Source: Pseudomonas sp. CFII64 (GTDB taxonomy: Bacteria; Pseudomonadota; Gammaproteobacteria; Pseudomonadales; Pseudomonadaceae). From it: a stretch of DNA of 64,000 nt. A program made the translations under genes and the position numbers. The stretch lies in assembly GCF_000416235.1 (NCBI RefSeq), contig NZ_ATLO01000042.1:186001-250000 (forward strand), written 5' to 3'. The notes beneath the pieces were generated by a model that saw only the letters and a program-made list of their open reading frames with translations, was not told the DNA's origin and made no database searches. Shown in pieces: positions 34,850-43,718 of this stretch (its first letter is position 1; every line of letters begins with the position of its first letter).

Positions 34850-35545
34850 ATGCTGCTGACCCCCACTGAACTGGAGCGGCTCACGCTGTACACCGCCGCA
34901 GAACTGTCGCGCAAACGTCGCGCCAAAGGCCTGCGCCTGAACTTCCCCGAAGCGTCGGCACTGATTGCCGACGAAATTCTCGAAGGTGCGCGTGAAGGCC
35001 GCAGTGTGGCTGAGCTGATTGGCTTTGGTTCAACCATCCTCAATACCGACGACGTGATGCCTGGCGTCGCCGATTTGCTGCCGGTGCTGCAAGTGGAAGG
35101 CACCTTCCCCGACGGCACCAAGCTGGTGACGGTGCACCAACCGATACGCCCCGGTCTGTTGCTTGTGGCAGCACTGCCGACACCCGGTGAAATCATCTCG
35201 CCGGACAGTGATATCCAGCTCAATACGGGGCGGCCAACCACGACTTTGCGGGCCATCAACACCGGCGACCGGCCGGTTCAGATCGGCAGTCATTACCACT
35301 TCTTCGAAGTCAATAAAGCCCTGGATTTCCCTCGTGAGCGCGCATTCGGCATGCACCTGGACATTCCGGCCGGCACTGCCGTGCGCTTTGAACCCGGCGA
35401 ACTGCGCGAGGTGCAACTGGTGCAGTTTGGCGGCACTGGCGACATTCACGGCTTCAGCGGTTTGACCAACGGCAACCTGCACGATCCGGGCTGCAAGGCC
35501 ATCGCACTCGAACGTGCCCGCGCACAACTCTTCAAGGGGGCCTGA
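34850..35545 (+). CDS. ureAB: Urease subunits gamma and beta, fused (UreAB)
   Basis: A 231-residue fusion. Residues 1-100 are the gamma subunit (LTPTELERLTLYTAAELSRKRR, NFPEASALI, EGTFPDGTKLVTVHQPI to about 105). From about 117 it is the beta subunit (TPGEIISPDSDIQLNTGR, VQIGSHYHFFEVNKALDF, GGTGDIHGFSGLTNG). The arrangement recalls Helicobacter UreA and differs from the separate ureA and ureB of most proteobacteria. An AGGAG site precedes it; ureC starts three bases after its stop. Confidence 0.93.
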   Translation: MLLTPTELERLTLYTAAELSRKRRAKGLRLNFPEASALIADEILEGAREGRSVAELIGFGSTILNTDDVMPGVADLLPVLQVEGTFPDGTKLVTVHQPIRPGLLLVAALPTPGEIISPDSDIQLNTGRPTTTLRAINTGDRPVQIGSHYHFFEVNKALDFPRERAFGMHLDIPAGTAVRFEPGELREVQLVQFGGTGDIHGFSGLTNGNLHDPGCKAIALERARAQLFKGA

Positions 35546-35548
35546 AGC

Positions 35549-37261
35549 ATGGCAACGATGACACGCAAGGAATACGCGGCGATGTATGGCCCAACCACCG
35601 GTGACGCGGTGCGCCTGGGCGATACCTCGCTGTTGGCGCAAGTCGAGTTCGACCATTCGGTGCCTGGCGATGAGTGCCTGCACGGCGGCGGCAAGACCCT
35701 GCGCGACGGCATGGGCCTGATGCCCGGTCACGACAGCGCAGACGGTGCCCTGGACATGCTGATCTGCAACGCGCTGATCATCGACCCGGTGATCGGTATC
35801 GTCAAAGGTGACATCGGCATCAAGGACGGCAAGATCGTCGCCATTGGCAAGGCTGGCAATCCCCAGGTCATGGACGGCGTGCATCCCCAGTTGATCTGTG
35901 GCGTGGCGACCACCGTGCGCGACGCCGAAGGACTCATCGTCACCCCCGGCGGTATTGACGTGCACGTGCACTTCGACTCGGCGCAGCTGTGCGACCACGC
36001 CCTGGCGGCGGGCCTGACCACACTGATCGGCGGTTCACTCGGCCCGATCACCGTGGGCATCGACTGCGGCGGTGAATGGAATGTCGGCAAGATGCTGCAA
36101 GCCGCTGAAGCCTGGCCGATCAACTTCGGTTTTCTGGGGCGCGGCAATTCCAGCAAGCCTGAATCGCTGCTCGGCCAACTGCGCGGCGGCTGCCTGGGCC
36201 TGAAGATTCATGAGGACTGGGGCGCCATGCCTGCGGTGATCGACACTTGCCTGAAAGTGGCGGACGAGTATGACTTCCAGGTCCAGCTGCACACCGACAC
36301 GCTGAATGAATCGGGTTTCCTCGAAGACACCCTGGCCGCCATCGGCGACCGAACCATCCACATGTACCACACCGAGGGCGCAGGCGGCGGTCATGCTCCG
36401 GACATCATCAGCGTGGCGGGCAAATCCAACTGCATCCCCTCCTCCACCAACCCGACCAACCCCTACACCGTCAACACCTTCGACGAACACCTGGACATGA
36501 TCATGGTCTGCCACCACCTCAATCCGGATGTGCCGGAAGACGTCGCTTTCGCTGAGTCCCGGGTGCGCCCGCAGACGATTGCCGCCGAGGATATTCTTCA
36601 CGACACCGGCGCGATTTCCATTCTCGGTTCCGACAGCCAGGGCATGGGCCGCATCAACGAGGTGATCTGTCGCACCTGGCAGCTGGCGTCAAAGATGAAG
36701 GATCAACGCGGTCGCCTGCCGGAAGAAAGCACTGCCCTTGGCGACAACGAACGCATCAAGCGCTACATCGCCAAATACACCATCAATGCGGCACGGGTGT
36801 TCGGCATCGACAGCTACATCGGCTCACTGGAACCGGGCAAGATCGCCGATCTGGTGCTGTGGCGGCCGGCGTTCTTCGGCATCAAACCGGAGCTGGTGGT
36901 CAAGGGCGGCTTCATCGTGCATGGCGTAATGGGCGACTCCGCAGCCTCGTTGTACACCTGCGAGCCGCTGATCATGCGCCCGCAATGGGGCGCATTCGGC
37001 GAGGCCAAGCAAGCGTTGTCGGTAAATTTCGTCAATCGCCTGGCCGTGGAGGCCGACACGGGGGCCAGGCTTGGCCTGAAGAAAGCCTTGCTGCCGGCCT
37101 TCGGCACGCGAACGCTGCGTAAATCCGACATGTTGCACAACGATGCCTGCCCGGACATTCGCGTCGACCCGCAGACCTTTGACGTGTACGCCGACGGCGA
37201 GCGCCTGACGTGCGAGCCCGTCAGCGAAGTACCCCTGGCCCAGCGCTACATGCTGCGCTGA
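35549..37261 (+). CDS. ureC: Urease alpha (catalytic) subunit UreC
   Basis: A 570-residue catalytic subunit that hydrolyses urea to ammonia and carbamate. All active-site residues are in place: His139 and His141 (DVHVH), the carbamylated Lys219 (GLKIHEDWG), His221, His248 (LHTDTLNES), His274 (HTEGAGGGH), the flap Cys321-His322-His323 and Asp362 (GSDSQGMGR). The length matches the family. The subunit order is ureE-F-AB-C-G-D, behind the urtABCDE importer. Confidence 0.97.
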   Translation: MATMTRKEYAAMYGPTTGDAVRLGDTSLLAQVEFDHSVPGDECLHGGGKTLRDGMGLMPGHDSADGALDMLICNALIIDPVIGIVKGDIGIKDGKIVAIGKAGNPQVMDGVHPQLICGVATTVRDAEGLIVTPGGIDVHVHFDSAQLCDHALAAGLTTLIGGSLGPITVGIDCGGEWNVGKMLQAAEAWPINFGFLGRGNSSKPESLLGQLRGGCLGLKIHEDWGAMPAVIDTCLKVADEYDFQVQLHTDTLNESGFLEDTLAAIGDRTIHMYHTEGAGGGHAPDIISVAGKSNCIPSSTNPTNPYTVNTFDEHLDMIMVCHHLNPDVPEDVAFAESRVRPQTIAAEDILHDTGAISILGSDSQGMGRINEVICRTWQLASKMKDQRGRLPEESTALGDNERIKRYIAKYTINAARVFGIDSYIGSLEPGKIADLVLWRPAFFGIKPELVVKGGFIVHGVMGDSAASLYTCEPLIMRPQWGAFGEAKQALSVNFVNRLAVEADTGARLGLKKALLPAFGTRTLRKSDMLHNDACPDIRVDPQTFDVYADGERLTCEPVSEVPLAQRYMLR

Positions 37262-37285
37262 ACCCTGTTCCCCGAGGATTCCGAG

Positions 37286-37945
37286 ATGAACATACCTGCG
37301 ACCGCACTGCCTCTTTCCGAGCCACAGCCCCATCCCGGCGCCGCGCGGGTCGGGATCGGCGGCCCGGTGGGATCAGGCAAGACCCGCCTGCTGGAACAAC
37401 TGATCCCGCGCTTTCTGGCTCGGGGCACTGAGTTGGCGATCATCACCAACGATCTGGCCACCCGTGAAGACGCCGAACGCGTGCGCCGCAGTGGCCTGAT
37501 CGACCCGCAGCGCGTTTGCGCGGTGGAAACCGGCGCCTGCCCGCACACGGCGATCCGTGAAGACCCGACGTTGAACCTGCAAATGGCCGATGAGCTGGAA
37601 GGACGCTTCGCCAATCTGGACCTGATCCTGATCGAGTCCGGCGGCGACAACCTGGCTTCGACGTTCTCGCTGGATCTGGTGGACTACTGGATCTTCGTCA
37701 TCGATGTGGCGGGAGGCGACGATATCCCGCGCAAACGCGGCCCGGGGGTGTTGAGCTGTGACCTGCTGGTGGTCAACAAATACGATCTGGCGCCCTATGT
37801 GGGTGTTGATTTGCCGCGCATGCGGCGTGAATCCGCCGAAGCCCGCAACGGACGCCCCGTGCTGTTCACCAACTGTGCCACTGGTGAAGGGGTCGATGCA
37901 GTGGTCGAAGCGATCAGCCGCGCCGTGTTGTTCGACCAACCATGA
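37286..37945 (+). CDS. ureG: Urease accessory GTPase UreG
   Basis: A 219-residue SIMIBI-class GTPase. The P-loop is GGPVGSGKT (about 28-36). The nickel-binding CPH motif occurs in ETGACPHTAIREDPTLN, and VVNKYDLAP is the guanine-specificity region. No His-rich N-terminal extension is present. It hydrolyses GTP while nickel is loaded into UreC. The ureD start overlaps its stop by four bases. Confidence 0.95.
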   Translation: MNIPATALPLSEPQPHPGAARVGIGGPVGSGKTRLLEQLIPRFLARGTELAIITNDLATREDAERVRRSGLIDPQRVCAVETGACPHTAIREDPTLNLQMADELEGRFANLDLILIESGGDNLASTFSLDLVDYWIFVIDVAGGDDIPRKRGPGVLSCDLLVVNKYDLAPYVGVDLPRMRRESAEARNGRPVLFTNCATGEGVDAVVEAISRAVLFDQP

Positions 37946-38820
37946 GCGCGCCGCAAGAGCTGTTGCAACCCTTGATCGTTCCGCCTCAGGAATTCCCACG
38001 CGTACAGGCGCGGATTGTCTTCAGTAAAGCGCCGTCCGGGGCCAGCTATATCAGCGCGCAGCACGTGGGGTATCCCTTTCACCTGGGCCGAACCCTGAAA
38101 CTGCCGGATGATCCCCAAGGCATGGCGGCCGTCTATCTGCAGTCATGCTCAGGCGGAATTTTCGCCGGGGAGGATTTGCAGGTGAATTTGCATGCTGGGC
38201 CGGACAGCCAGGTCCATGTCAGCACCGGGGCGGCGACCGTCGCCCACAGCATGCTTGAGCAATCGGCGCGGCAGTCCGTGAGCCTCACTGCCGAAAGCGG
38301 AGCGTTGCTGGAGTACCTGCCGATGGCAACGATTCTGTTTCCCCAGGCAAAACTGCACAGTCAGGTGAGGGTGACGTTGCATCCCGGCGCCAGAGTGATG
38401 CTCTGTGATGCATTTTGTCTGCACGCCCCGCAGGACAACCATGGCATCTTCGATTTCTACCGCGCGGATCTGGAAGTGCGCTGCCCTTCCGGTCGGCTGT
38501 TGGCTGGAGATCGCCTGGCGCTGTGTGGGCAAGACATGTCGCGACAATTACCGGGCGTCAGTGGTCGCTACCAGGCACTGGCGACCTTCATGTTTGTCGG
38601 TCAGGGCTTGCCTGTCGAACAACTCAAAGCCGCCTTGCGCAATGCCTTGACCGCGCTGCCCGACAATTATCTGGGAGTAAGTGCATTGCCCAACGATTGT
38701 GGGGTTTCGCTGCGAATCATGGCCGTCGATGCCGTAGCGTTGCGCAACAACCTCTACACCGCGTGGGCGTGCATGCGCGAACAGCTCACCGGCATCGCAC
38801 CGCGAGTGCGTCGCAAGTGA
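37942..38820 (+). CDS. ureD: Urease accessory protein UreD (UreH)
   Basis: A 292-residue scaffold protein for urease activation. The pattern YLQSCSGGIFAGEDLQ, HVSTGAATVAHSM, LEYLPMATILFPQA and DAFCLHAP is UreD-like. It is the last gene of the operon of eleven genes that begins at urtA. In many bacteria ureD comes first; here it ends the cluster. It is convergent with the amidase gene that follows. Confidence 0.9.
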   Translation: MSAPQELLQPLIVPPQEFPRVQARIVFSKAPSGASYISAQHVGYPFHLGRTLKLPDDPQGMAAVYLQSCSGGIFAGEDLQVNLHAGPDSQVHVSTGAATVAHSMLEQSARQSVSLTAESGALLEYLPMATILFPQAKLHSQVRVTLHPGARVMLCDAFCLHAPQDNHGIFDFYRADLEVRCPSGRLLAGDRLALCGQDMSRQLPGVSGRYQALATFMFVGQGLPVEQLKAALRNALTALPDNYLGVSALPNDCGVSLRIMAVDAVALRNNLYTAWACMREQLTGIAPRVRRK

Positions 38821-38916
38821 ACACGCTGCTCACGCCTCCAGTGTGATAGCCGGGGGAAATCGTCTGCTGGCGCGACGATCGTTGTGCGATCGCCGCTTTC
38901 AGCCCGGCCAGACCTG

Positions 38917-40353
38917 TCAGAGATGACCCGCCCAAACAGCTGGGCGACGGCCTGCCCAAGGCAATTCGCGCTCCAGCTGCCCGGCCAATCCCAGCAACAG
39001 GCCTTCAGCGCCGAACGTGCCCATGAACTGCATGCCGATGGGCAATCCACTCTGCGGGTCGTGGCCCAAAGGCACCGACATCGCCGGAGCGCCGACCACG
39101 TTTGCCAGCGCGGTGAAGGGCGACTGATTGAACACCCGGTTCATCCAGCCACGCCCGTCCAGATGTTCCTGCCCGGCATTGTAGGCACCGATCAGCGGCG
39201 CGAGCCCCGGCAAGGTCGGCGACAGCAGCAGGTCATAATGCTCGAAGAAACCGCCGACTTTTCGGGCAACGATATTGCGCTCGAACAGTGCTCCCAGCAG
39301 TTCGGTGGCACGCAGCGTTTTCCCGAGCCGATAGAGCGCCAGCGTCGCCGGCTCCAGATAGTCGGAATCGATGCTGCGCCCTGTAGCGGCGGCAATGGCG
39401 TCGATCCAGGCGGCCGTATTCGAGGACCAGAAGCGGCCATTGAGCTCGACGAACGCATCCCAGCTCAGACCGATGTCCGGCTGCACTTCTTCGACCCGGT
39501 GACCCAGCAGTTCAAGATTACGCACCGTCTGCATCAAGGCGTCCTCTACGGCAGGATGCAGCGCTTGACCGTTCAGCGGGCGAGTCTGCACGCCGATACG
39601 CAATGCACCGGGTTGAAGCAGGGATTGCTCCAGAAAAGTGGTTTCCGGGGACGGAATACGAAACGGATCACCGGGTGCGCCGCCATGGATGGCGTCCAGC
39701 AATGCCGCGCTGTCACGTACCGAACGCGTCAGCACGCCATGAACCGCAAGGCCGCTCCACACTTCGTCGACATCCGGTCCCATGGGCACTCGCCCGCGAC
39801 TGGGCTTCAAGCCGAACAGTCCACAGATCGACGCCGGCACACGGATCGAGCCACCGCCATCCGTGGCGTGGGCTACCGGCACCATCCCCGCCGCCACTGC
39901 CGCTCCCGAACCACCACTGGAACCCCCGGCGCTGCGACCGACATCCCAGGGATTACGTGTGGGCCCACACAGCCGACTTTCGGTGGTGGTGCTCGCCGCG
40001 AACTCAGGTGTGGTGGTTCGGCCCAGCGGCAACAGCCCGGCACGGCGTAAACGGCTCATCAGCTCCGAGTCGCCTGGCGCGGTGCAGCCCAAGGCCAGGG
40101 CACTGCCCAATTCATTGCGACGTCCGGCAGCGGTGATACCCAGATCCTTGATCAAGACCGGCACGCCATGAAACGCACCGGCACTGCAATCCGGCTCATC
40201 AGACCAGACTTCCACCAACGCGTTGATCTGCGGATTCAGTGCTTCCATAGCCTGAACAGCTGCGGAACGAACTTCTTCGGCGCTGACCTGCTTGTCGCGG
40301 ATCAGTTGAGCCAGAGCCGTCGCATCTTGGGCGGCGTATTCGGACAGGTGCAT
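38917..40353 (-). CDS. Amidase (amidase-signature family)
   Basis: A 478-residue amidase distinct from the one at 24667-26202. Lys69 (VPVLIKDLG), the GGSSGGS loop at 143-149 and the nucleophile Ser169 (DGGGSIRVP) form the triad. The start at 40353 has GGAGA eight bases upstream; the frame extends slightly further but without a ribosome site. It is divergent from a TetR regulator across a 101-bp gap filled by an operator array, so TetR repression is near certain. Whether it feeds ammonia to the same nitrogen scheme as the urease is inference. Confidence 0.9.
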   Translation of the reverse strand: MHLSEYAAQDATALAQLIRDKQVSAEEVRSAAVQAMEALNPQINALVEVWSDEPDCSAGAFHGVPVLIKDLGITAAGRRNELGSALALGCTAPGDSELMSRLRRAGLLPLGRTTTPEFAASTTTESRLCGPTRNPWDVGRSAGGSSGGSGAAVAAGMVPVAHATDGGGSIRVPASICGLFGLKPSRGRVPMGPDVDEVWSGLAVHGVLTRSVRDSAALLDAIHGGAPGDPFRIPSPETTFLEQSLLQPGALRIGVQTRPLNGQALHPAVEDALMQTVRNLELLGHRVEEVQPDIGLSWDAFVELNGRFWSSNTAAWIDAIAAATGRSIDSDYLEPATLALYRLGKTLRATELLGALFERNIVARKVGGFFEHYDLLLSPTLPGLAPLIGAYNAGQEHLDGRGWMNRVFNQSPFTALANVVGAPAMSVPLGHDPQSGLPIGMQFMGTFGAEGLLLGLAGQLERELPWAGRRPAVWAGHL

Positions 40354-40377
40354 GATGTTCTCCAGATGGGTATGATC

Positions 40378-40433
40378 GATACTATTCGGTATCACACGAT
40401 ACCTATGAGTATCATGCGATACTTACCAGTATC
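40378..40433. promoter_or_regulatory. TetR operator array: three 20-bp-period inverted repeats
   Basis: Three copies of GATAC-N6-GTATC stand at 40378-40393, 40398-40413 and 40418-40433. Each is 16 bp with 4 bp between, giving an exact 20-bp period, close to two helical turns. They fill the space between the divergent amidase and tetR starts. The equal phasing would place repressor dimers on one face of the DNA. Confidence 0.85.
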
Positions 40434-40454
40434 GCTGTCAAGCGGAGATTACCC

Positions 40455-41033
40455 ATGCGTCCGGAACGGACACCCCAGTTGCCGCCTCGCGAGCGCATTG
40501 TTGATGCCGCGCAGGCGTTGTTCATGGAACAAGGCATCACCCGCGTCAGCGTGGACGCCATCGCAGCGCATGCGGCATCGACGAAAATGACCGTGTATCG
40601 CCACTTTGAGAACAAGGATTCGCTGGTTCTGGAATGGCTCGAACGCTTGACGGAAAGCTACAGCGATGTGCTCGACAGCCTGGCGCTGCAGTATCCAGAA
40701 TCCCCTCGCGAGCAACTGCTGGGTTTTCTCGACTTCGTGGTTGCAGACCTGGATCGCGCAGGTTATCGGGGCTGCCCATTTACCAATGCCCTGGCCGAAC
40801 TGCCAGATGCCGAGCACCCGGCCCGAGAGCTGATTCACACCCACAAACAGCGGCAATTTCGCCGGTTAGTCGCCCTTTGCACTCAGCTGGGGCTGAACGA
40901 GCCGGAGCAGGTTGCCGAAGAACTTACCCTGCTGATGGAAGGCGCCCAGGTGGTGGCGCAAAACAAGGGGATCGAGAAAGTGGGCGAACGCCTGACCCGG
41001 ATGGTGCGGCGGCGGCTGGCGACCGCCGCTTGA
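40455..41033 (+). CDS. TetR-family transcriptional regulator
   Basis: A 192-residue repressor. The N-terminal HTH (RERIVDAAQALFMEQGITRVSVDAIAAHA and STKMTVYRHFENKDSLV, about 12-56) is canonical. The C-terminal ligand domain has GYRGCPFTNALAELPDAEHPA, a pattern common among AcrR-like regulators. Its start lies 21 bp after the last repeat of the operator array, so it probably represses itself and the amidase. Confidence 0.92.
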   Translation: MRPERTPQLPPRERIVDAAQALFMEQGITRVSVDAIAAHAASTKMTVYRHFENKDSLVLEWLERLTESYSDVLDSLALQYPESPREQLLGFLDFVVADLDRAGYRGCPFTNALAELPDAEHPARELIHTHKQRQFRRLVALCTQLGLNEPEQVAEELTLLMEGAQVVAQNKGIEKVGERLTRMVRRRLATAA

Positions 41034-41066
41034 ATGGCCGGGCTTTGCTCCGCGAAACGGATTGAT

Positions 41067-41837
41067 TCAGTCCAGCCGGCGACAGAGATAAGCCTGGGTT
41101 TGATAGGGGAATTCAATGGTTTCACGCCCGCGCAGTGCCGGATGAGTGCTGATCAACGTCCGCAGCTGATCAGCCACCGCCTCTTTCTGTGCTGATGGCA
41201 AGGCCGCGATGAAACTCACCGACAGAAAACGATCCAGGATGACGGTCTCGGCCGTGCCGGCATGGGTGTACTTGAAGCAGGTCAGTTCGGGCGCCGAGAA
41301 ATAGCGCCCCTTGAACGGCAGTCGCCAGTTTCCGGTATGAAAACGAGGGGTATCGCCTTCGTAGGGAGTGATGATTTTGGTGATGGCTGCCACCCAGTCC
41401 ACTGACTCATCGCGCACATTCCAGATCAGTCCGAGCCGGCCACCCGGTTCAAGCACTCGATGAATTTCGCCGAGCGCCGTTTCATTGGCAAACCAGTGGA
41501 ACGCCTGGGCGCATACCAGTGCCTGAGCCGTACCCGCCTGAAGTGGAAGAGCTTCGGCCGTCCCCTGCACAATCCTGGTGTTCGGCAAGTGTTTGGCAAA
41601 CTCGATTCGCATGGCCTCGACCGGCTCGACGGCAATGACATCAATGTCCATTGCTTCCAGCAGGCGCGTGAGCTTCCCGGTACCGGCGCCTAAATCAATA
41701 ACGGTAGCGCCAGGGCTGATAGCCAATGTATCTCTAAGCCATGCCTGTATTTCGCCGGGATAGTCCGGGCGCCCTTGGGTGTAGGTACTTGCTTCTTTTG
41801 AGAAACCTGATTGAGCAGCCTTATGCACAACTGTCAT
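41067..41837 (-). CDS. Class I SAM-dependent methyltransferase
   Basis: A 256-residue methyltransferase. Motif I is VIDLGAGTGKLTR (about 46-58), the acidic strand-2 end is IAVEPVEAM and motif IV lies near LVCAQAFHWF, which is typical of the Methyltransf_11/ubiquinone-type group. The start at 41837 gives the usual family N-terminus (FSKEASTYTQGRPDYP). The substrate is unknown and the gene stands alone. Confidence 0.82.
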   Translation of the reverse strand: MTVVHKAAQSGFSKEASTYTQGRPDYPGEIQAWLRDTLAISPGATVIDLGAGTGKLTRLLEAMDIDVIAVEPVEAMRIEFAKHLPNTRIVQGTAEALPLQAGTAQALVCAQAFHWFANETALGEIHRVLEPGGRLGLIWNVRDESVDWVAAITKIITPYEGDTPRFHTGNWRLPFKGRYFSAPELTCFKYTHAGTAETVILDRFLSVSFIAALPSAQKEAVADQLRTLISTHPALRGRETIEFPYQTQAYLCRRLD

Positions 41838-42036
41838 GTCCAGCGATCCCCTATGTACATGAGCCAACGCAGCGACCCCTCCGGAAAGCCCGTTCCAGAG
41901 CCATCGCAACCACTAAACATCTCAAGTAACATTAAAGTCATTGACAGTATGGCCGATAGAGAAACCGGTAACTAGCCACTTCTCGCCAAGAGACCGCTCA
42001 GTTTCCTCTTCCCTAAATATGTCAGCAGGATGCCCG

Positions 42037-43677
42037 ATGAGCTGGATCAATGACGCAAAACTCTCGACCAAACTGATAACAGCCTTCGCGCTGTGTGCGT
42101 TCATCACCCTGGGCGTAGGCGTCCTGGGCAGCCAGGGGGTTTCCAGGCTTTCGGAGAGCCTGAAACTGGTGTTCACCAACAACCTGGTGTCTGTCTCCAA
42201 CACTGCGCAAACCAAAACCAAGGCCGTCGGACAAAGCCGCGATCTGTACAGGTTGTACCTGGCCACTGCCGCCGGTTTGCCACAAAGCGTGAAAGATGAA
42301 TTCATCGCATCGATGAACGCCAACCGACTGGCCAGCGAGAAAGCATTCGCCGACTACCGAAAAACGCCGCTGGCCGACGACGAACGTGCCGCTGGCGACA
42401 AAATGCAGCAAGACTGGCCCGTTTATCAGGCGATGGTACAAAAGTTCGTCAGCCTGATGCAGGCCGGCGATCTGGAGAATGGCCGCGCCCTGCTGTTGGG
42501 CGATCTGCAAAAGACTTATCGCACAGTCATGGACGGGTTGACCGTCATGGTCGATTCCAACGACCGACAAGTGGGTGAAGGCGCCGAAGAAGCAAGCCGG
42601 CTGGAGTCATCGTCGAAGACTTCGCTGTATGTCGGTATCGCGGTGGCGTTCATTGCCGCCATCCTGCTCGGACTGTTTATCAGCCGCCTGATCAGCCGCC
42701 CCATTGCCAATGCCGTCGCGAGCGCCCGCAGCATTGCCGACGGCGATCTGACCCAGCACATCATCAGTACCGGCCGCGATGAGGCCGGCCAGTTGTTGAC
42801 GGCGTTGGCCGACATGCAGAGCAGCCTGAAAAGCACGATTCAACAGATTGCCAGCGCATCGGACCAACTGGCGTCGGCTGCCGAGGAGCTGACTGCGGTC
42901 ACTGACAACGGCAGCCGTGGCCTGGTTCGCCAGAACGACGAGATCCAGCAGGCGGCCACCGCCGTCACGCAAATGACCTCGGCCGTCGAAGAAGTTGCGC
43001 GCAATGCGGTCTCCACTTCTGAAGCGTCCCGAACCACCAGCGAGCAAGCCAGCAATGGTCGCGACCAGGCCCGCAGCGCCGTCGCCTCGATCAACAGCGC
43101 AACCACTGAAATTGCTGCGTCCACCAACATGGTCAAGGAGCTGGCCGTCCAGGTGCGTGACATTGGCAAAGTATTGGATGTGATCCGCGGGATCGCCGAA
43201 CAAACCAACCTGCTGGCCTTGAACGCCGCCATCGAAGCCGCAAGGGCGGGCGAACAGGGTCGTGGATTTGCCGTGGTCGCCGATGAAGTTCGTGCCCTGG
43301 CGGCACGCACCCAGGCCTCGACCGGCGAAATCGAAGGCATGATCAACAGCGTGCAAGCCAGTGCGGATCAGGCGGTAAGCTCCATGGGTAAAAGCCAGTC
43401 GCTGGTAACCGATACCCAGTCGCTGGCCCTGGCCACCGGCGAGGCGCTGGAGCTGATTGCCGAAGGCATTTCGCAGATCAACGATCGCAACCTGGTCATC
43501 GCCACCGCCTCCGAAGAGCAGGCCAACGTCGCTCGGGAAGTTGATCGCAATCTGGTCAACATCCAGGACCTGTCGACCCAGACAGCGGCCGGCGCCCATC
43601 AGACCAACGCCTCGACCCAGGAGCTATCCAGCCTGGCCATTTCATTCAATGCGCTGGTCAGCCGCTTCCGGCTGTGA
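42037..43677 (+). CDS. Methyl-accepting chemotaxis protein
   Basis: A 546-residue chemoreceptor. TM1 is about 12-32, the periplasmic part (about 33-195) looks like a helical four-helix-bundle sensor, TM2 is about 196-216 and a HAMP domain follows (about 217-269). The cytoplasmic signalling hairpin is canonical (GIAEQTNLLALNAAIEAARAG at about 385-405). No C-terminal CheR/CheB-tethering pentapeptide is present. The ATG at 42037 is preferred since AGGA lies close by and the first helix follows at once. The ligand is unknown. Confidence 0.92.
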   Translation: MSWINDAKLSTKLITAFALCAFITLGVGVLGSQGVSRLSESLKLVFTNNLVSVSNTAQTKTKAVGQSRDLYRLYLATAAGLPQSVKDEFIASMNANRLASEKAFADYRKTPLADDERAAGDKMQQDWPVYQAMVQKFVSLMQAGDLENGRALLLGDLQKTYRTVMDGLTVMVDSNDRQVGEGAEEASRLESSSKTSLYVGIAVAFIAAILLGLFISRLISRPIANAVASARSIADGDLTQHIISTGRDEAGQLLTALADMQSSLKSTIQQIASASDQLASAAEELTAVTDNGSRGLVRQNDEIQQAATAVTQMTSAVEEVARNAVSTSEASRTTSEQASNGRDQARSAVASINSATTEIAASTNMVKELAVQVRDIGKVLDVIRGIAEQTNLLALNAAIEAARAGEQGRGFAVVADEVRALAARTQASTGEIEGMINSVQASADQAVSSMGKSQSLVTDTQSLALATGEALELIAEGISQINDRNLVIATASEEQANVAREVDRNLVNIQDLSTQTAAGAHQTNASTQELSSLAISFNALVSRFRL

Positions 43678-43718
43678 GACGGCCGCAACCTGGTCGCTGA
43701 AAAAAGCCGGATGATTCT

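Noticed and set aside
38884..40050. Rightward open frame opposite the second amidase
   Set aside because: It has no domain features, while the opposite strand holds a complete amidase triad and a ribosome site.
42607..43599. Leftward open frame opposite the chemoreceptor signalling domain
   Set aside because: The chemoreceptor hairpin is unmistakable on the other strand.
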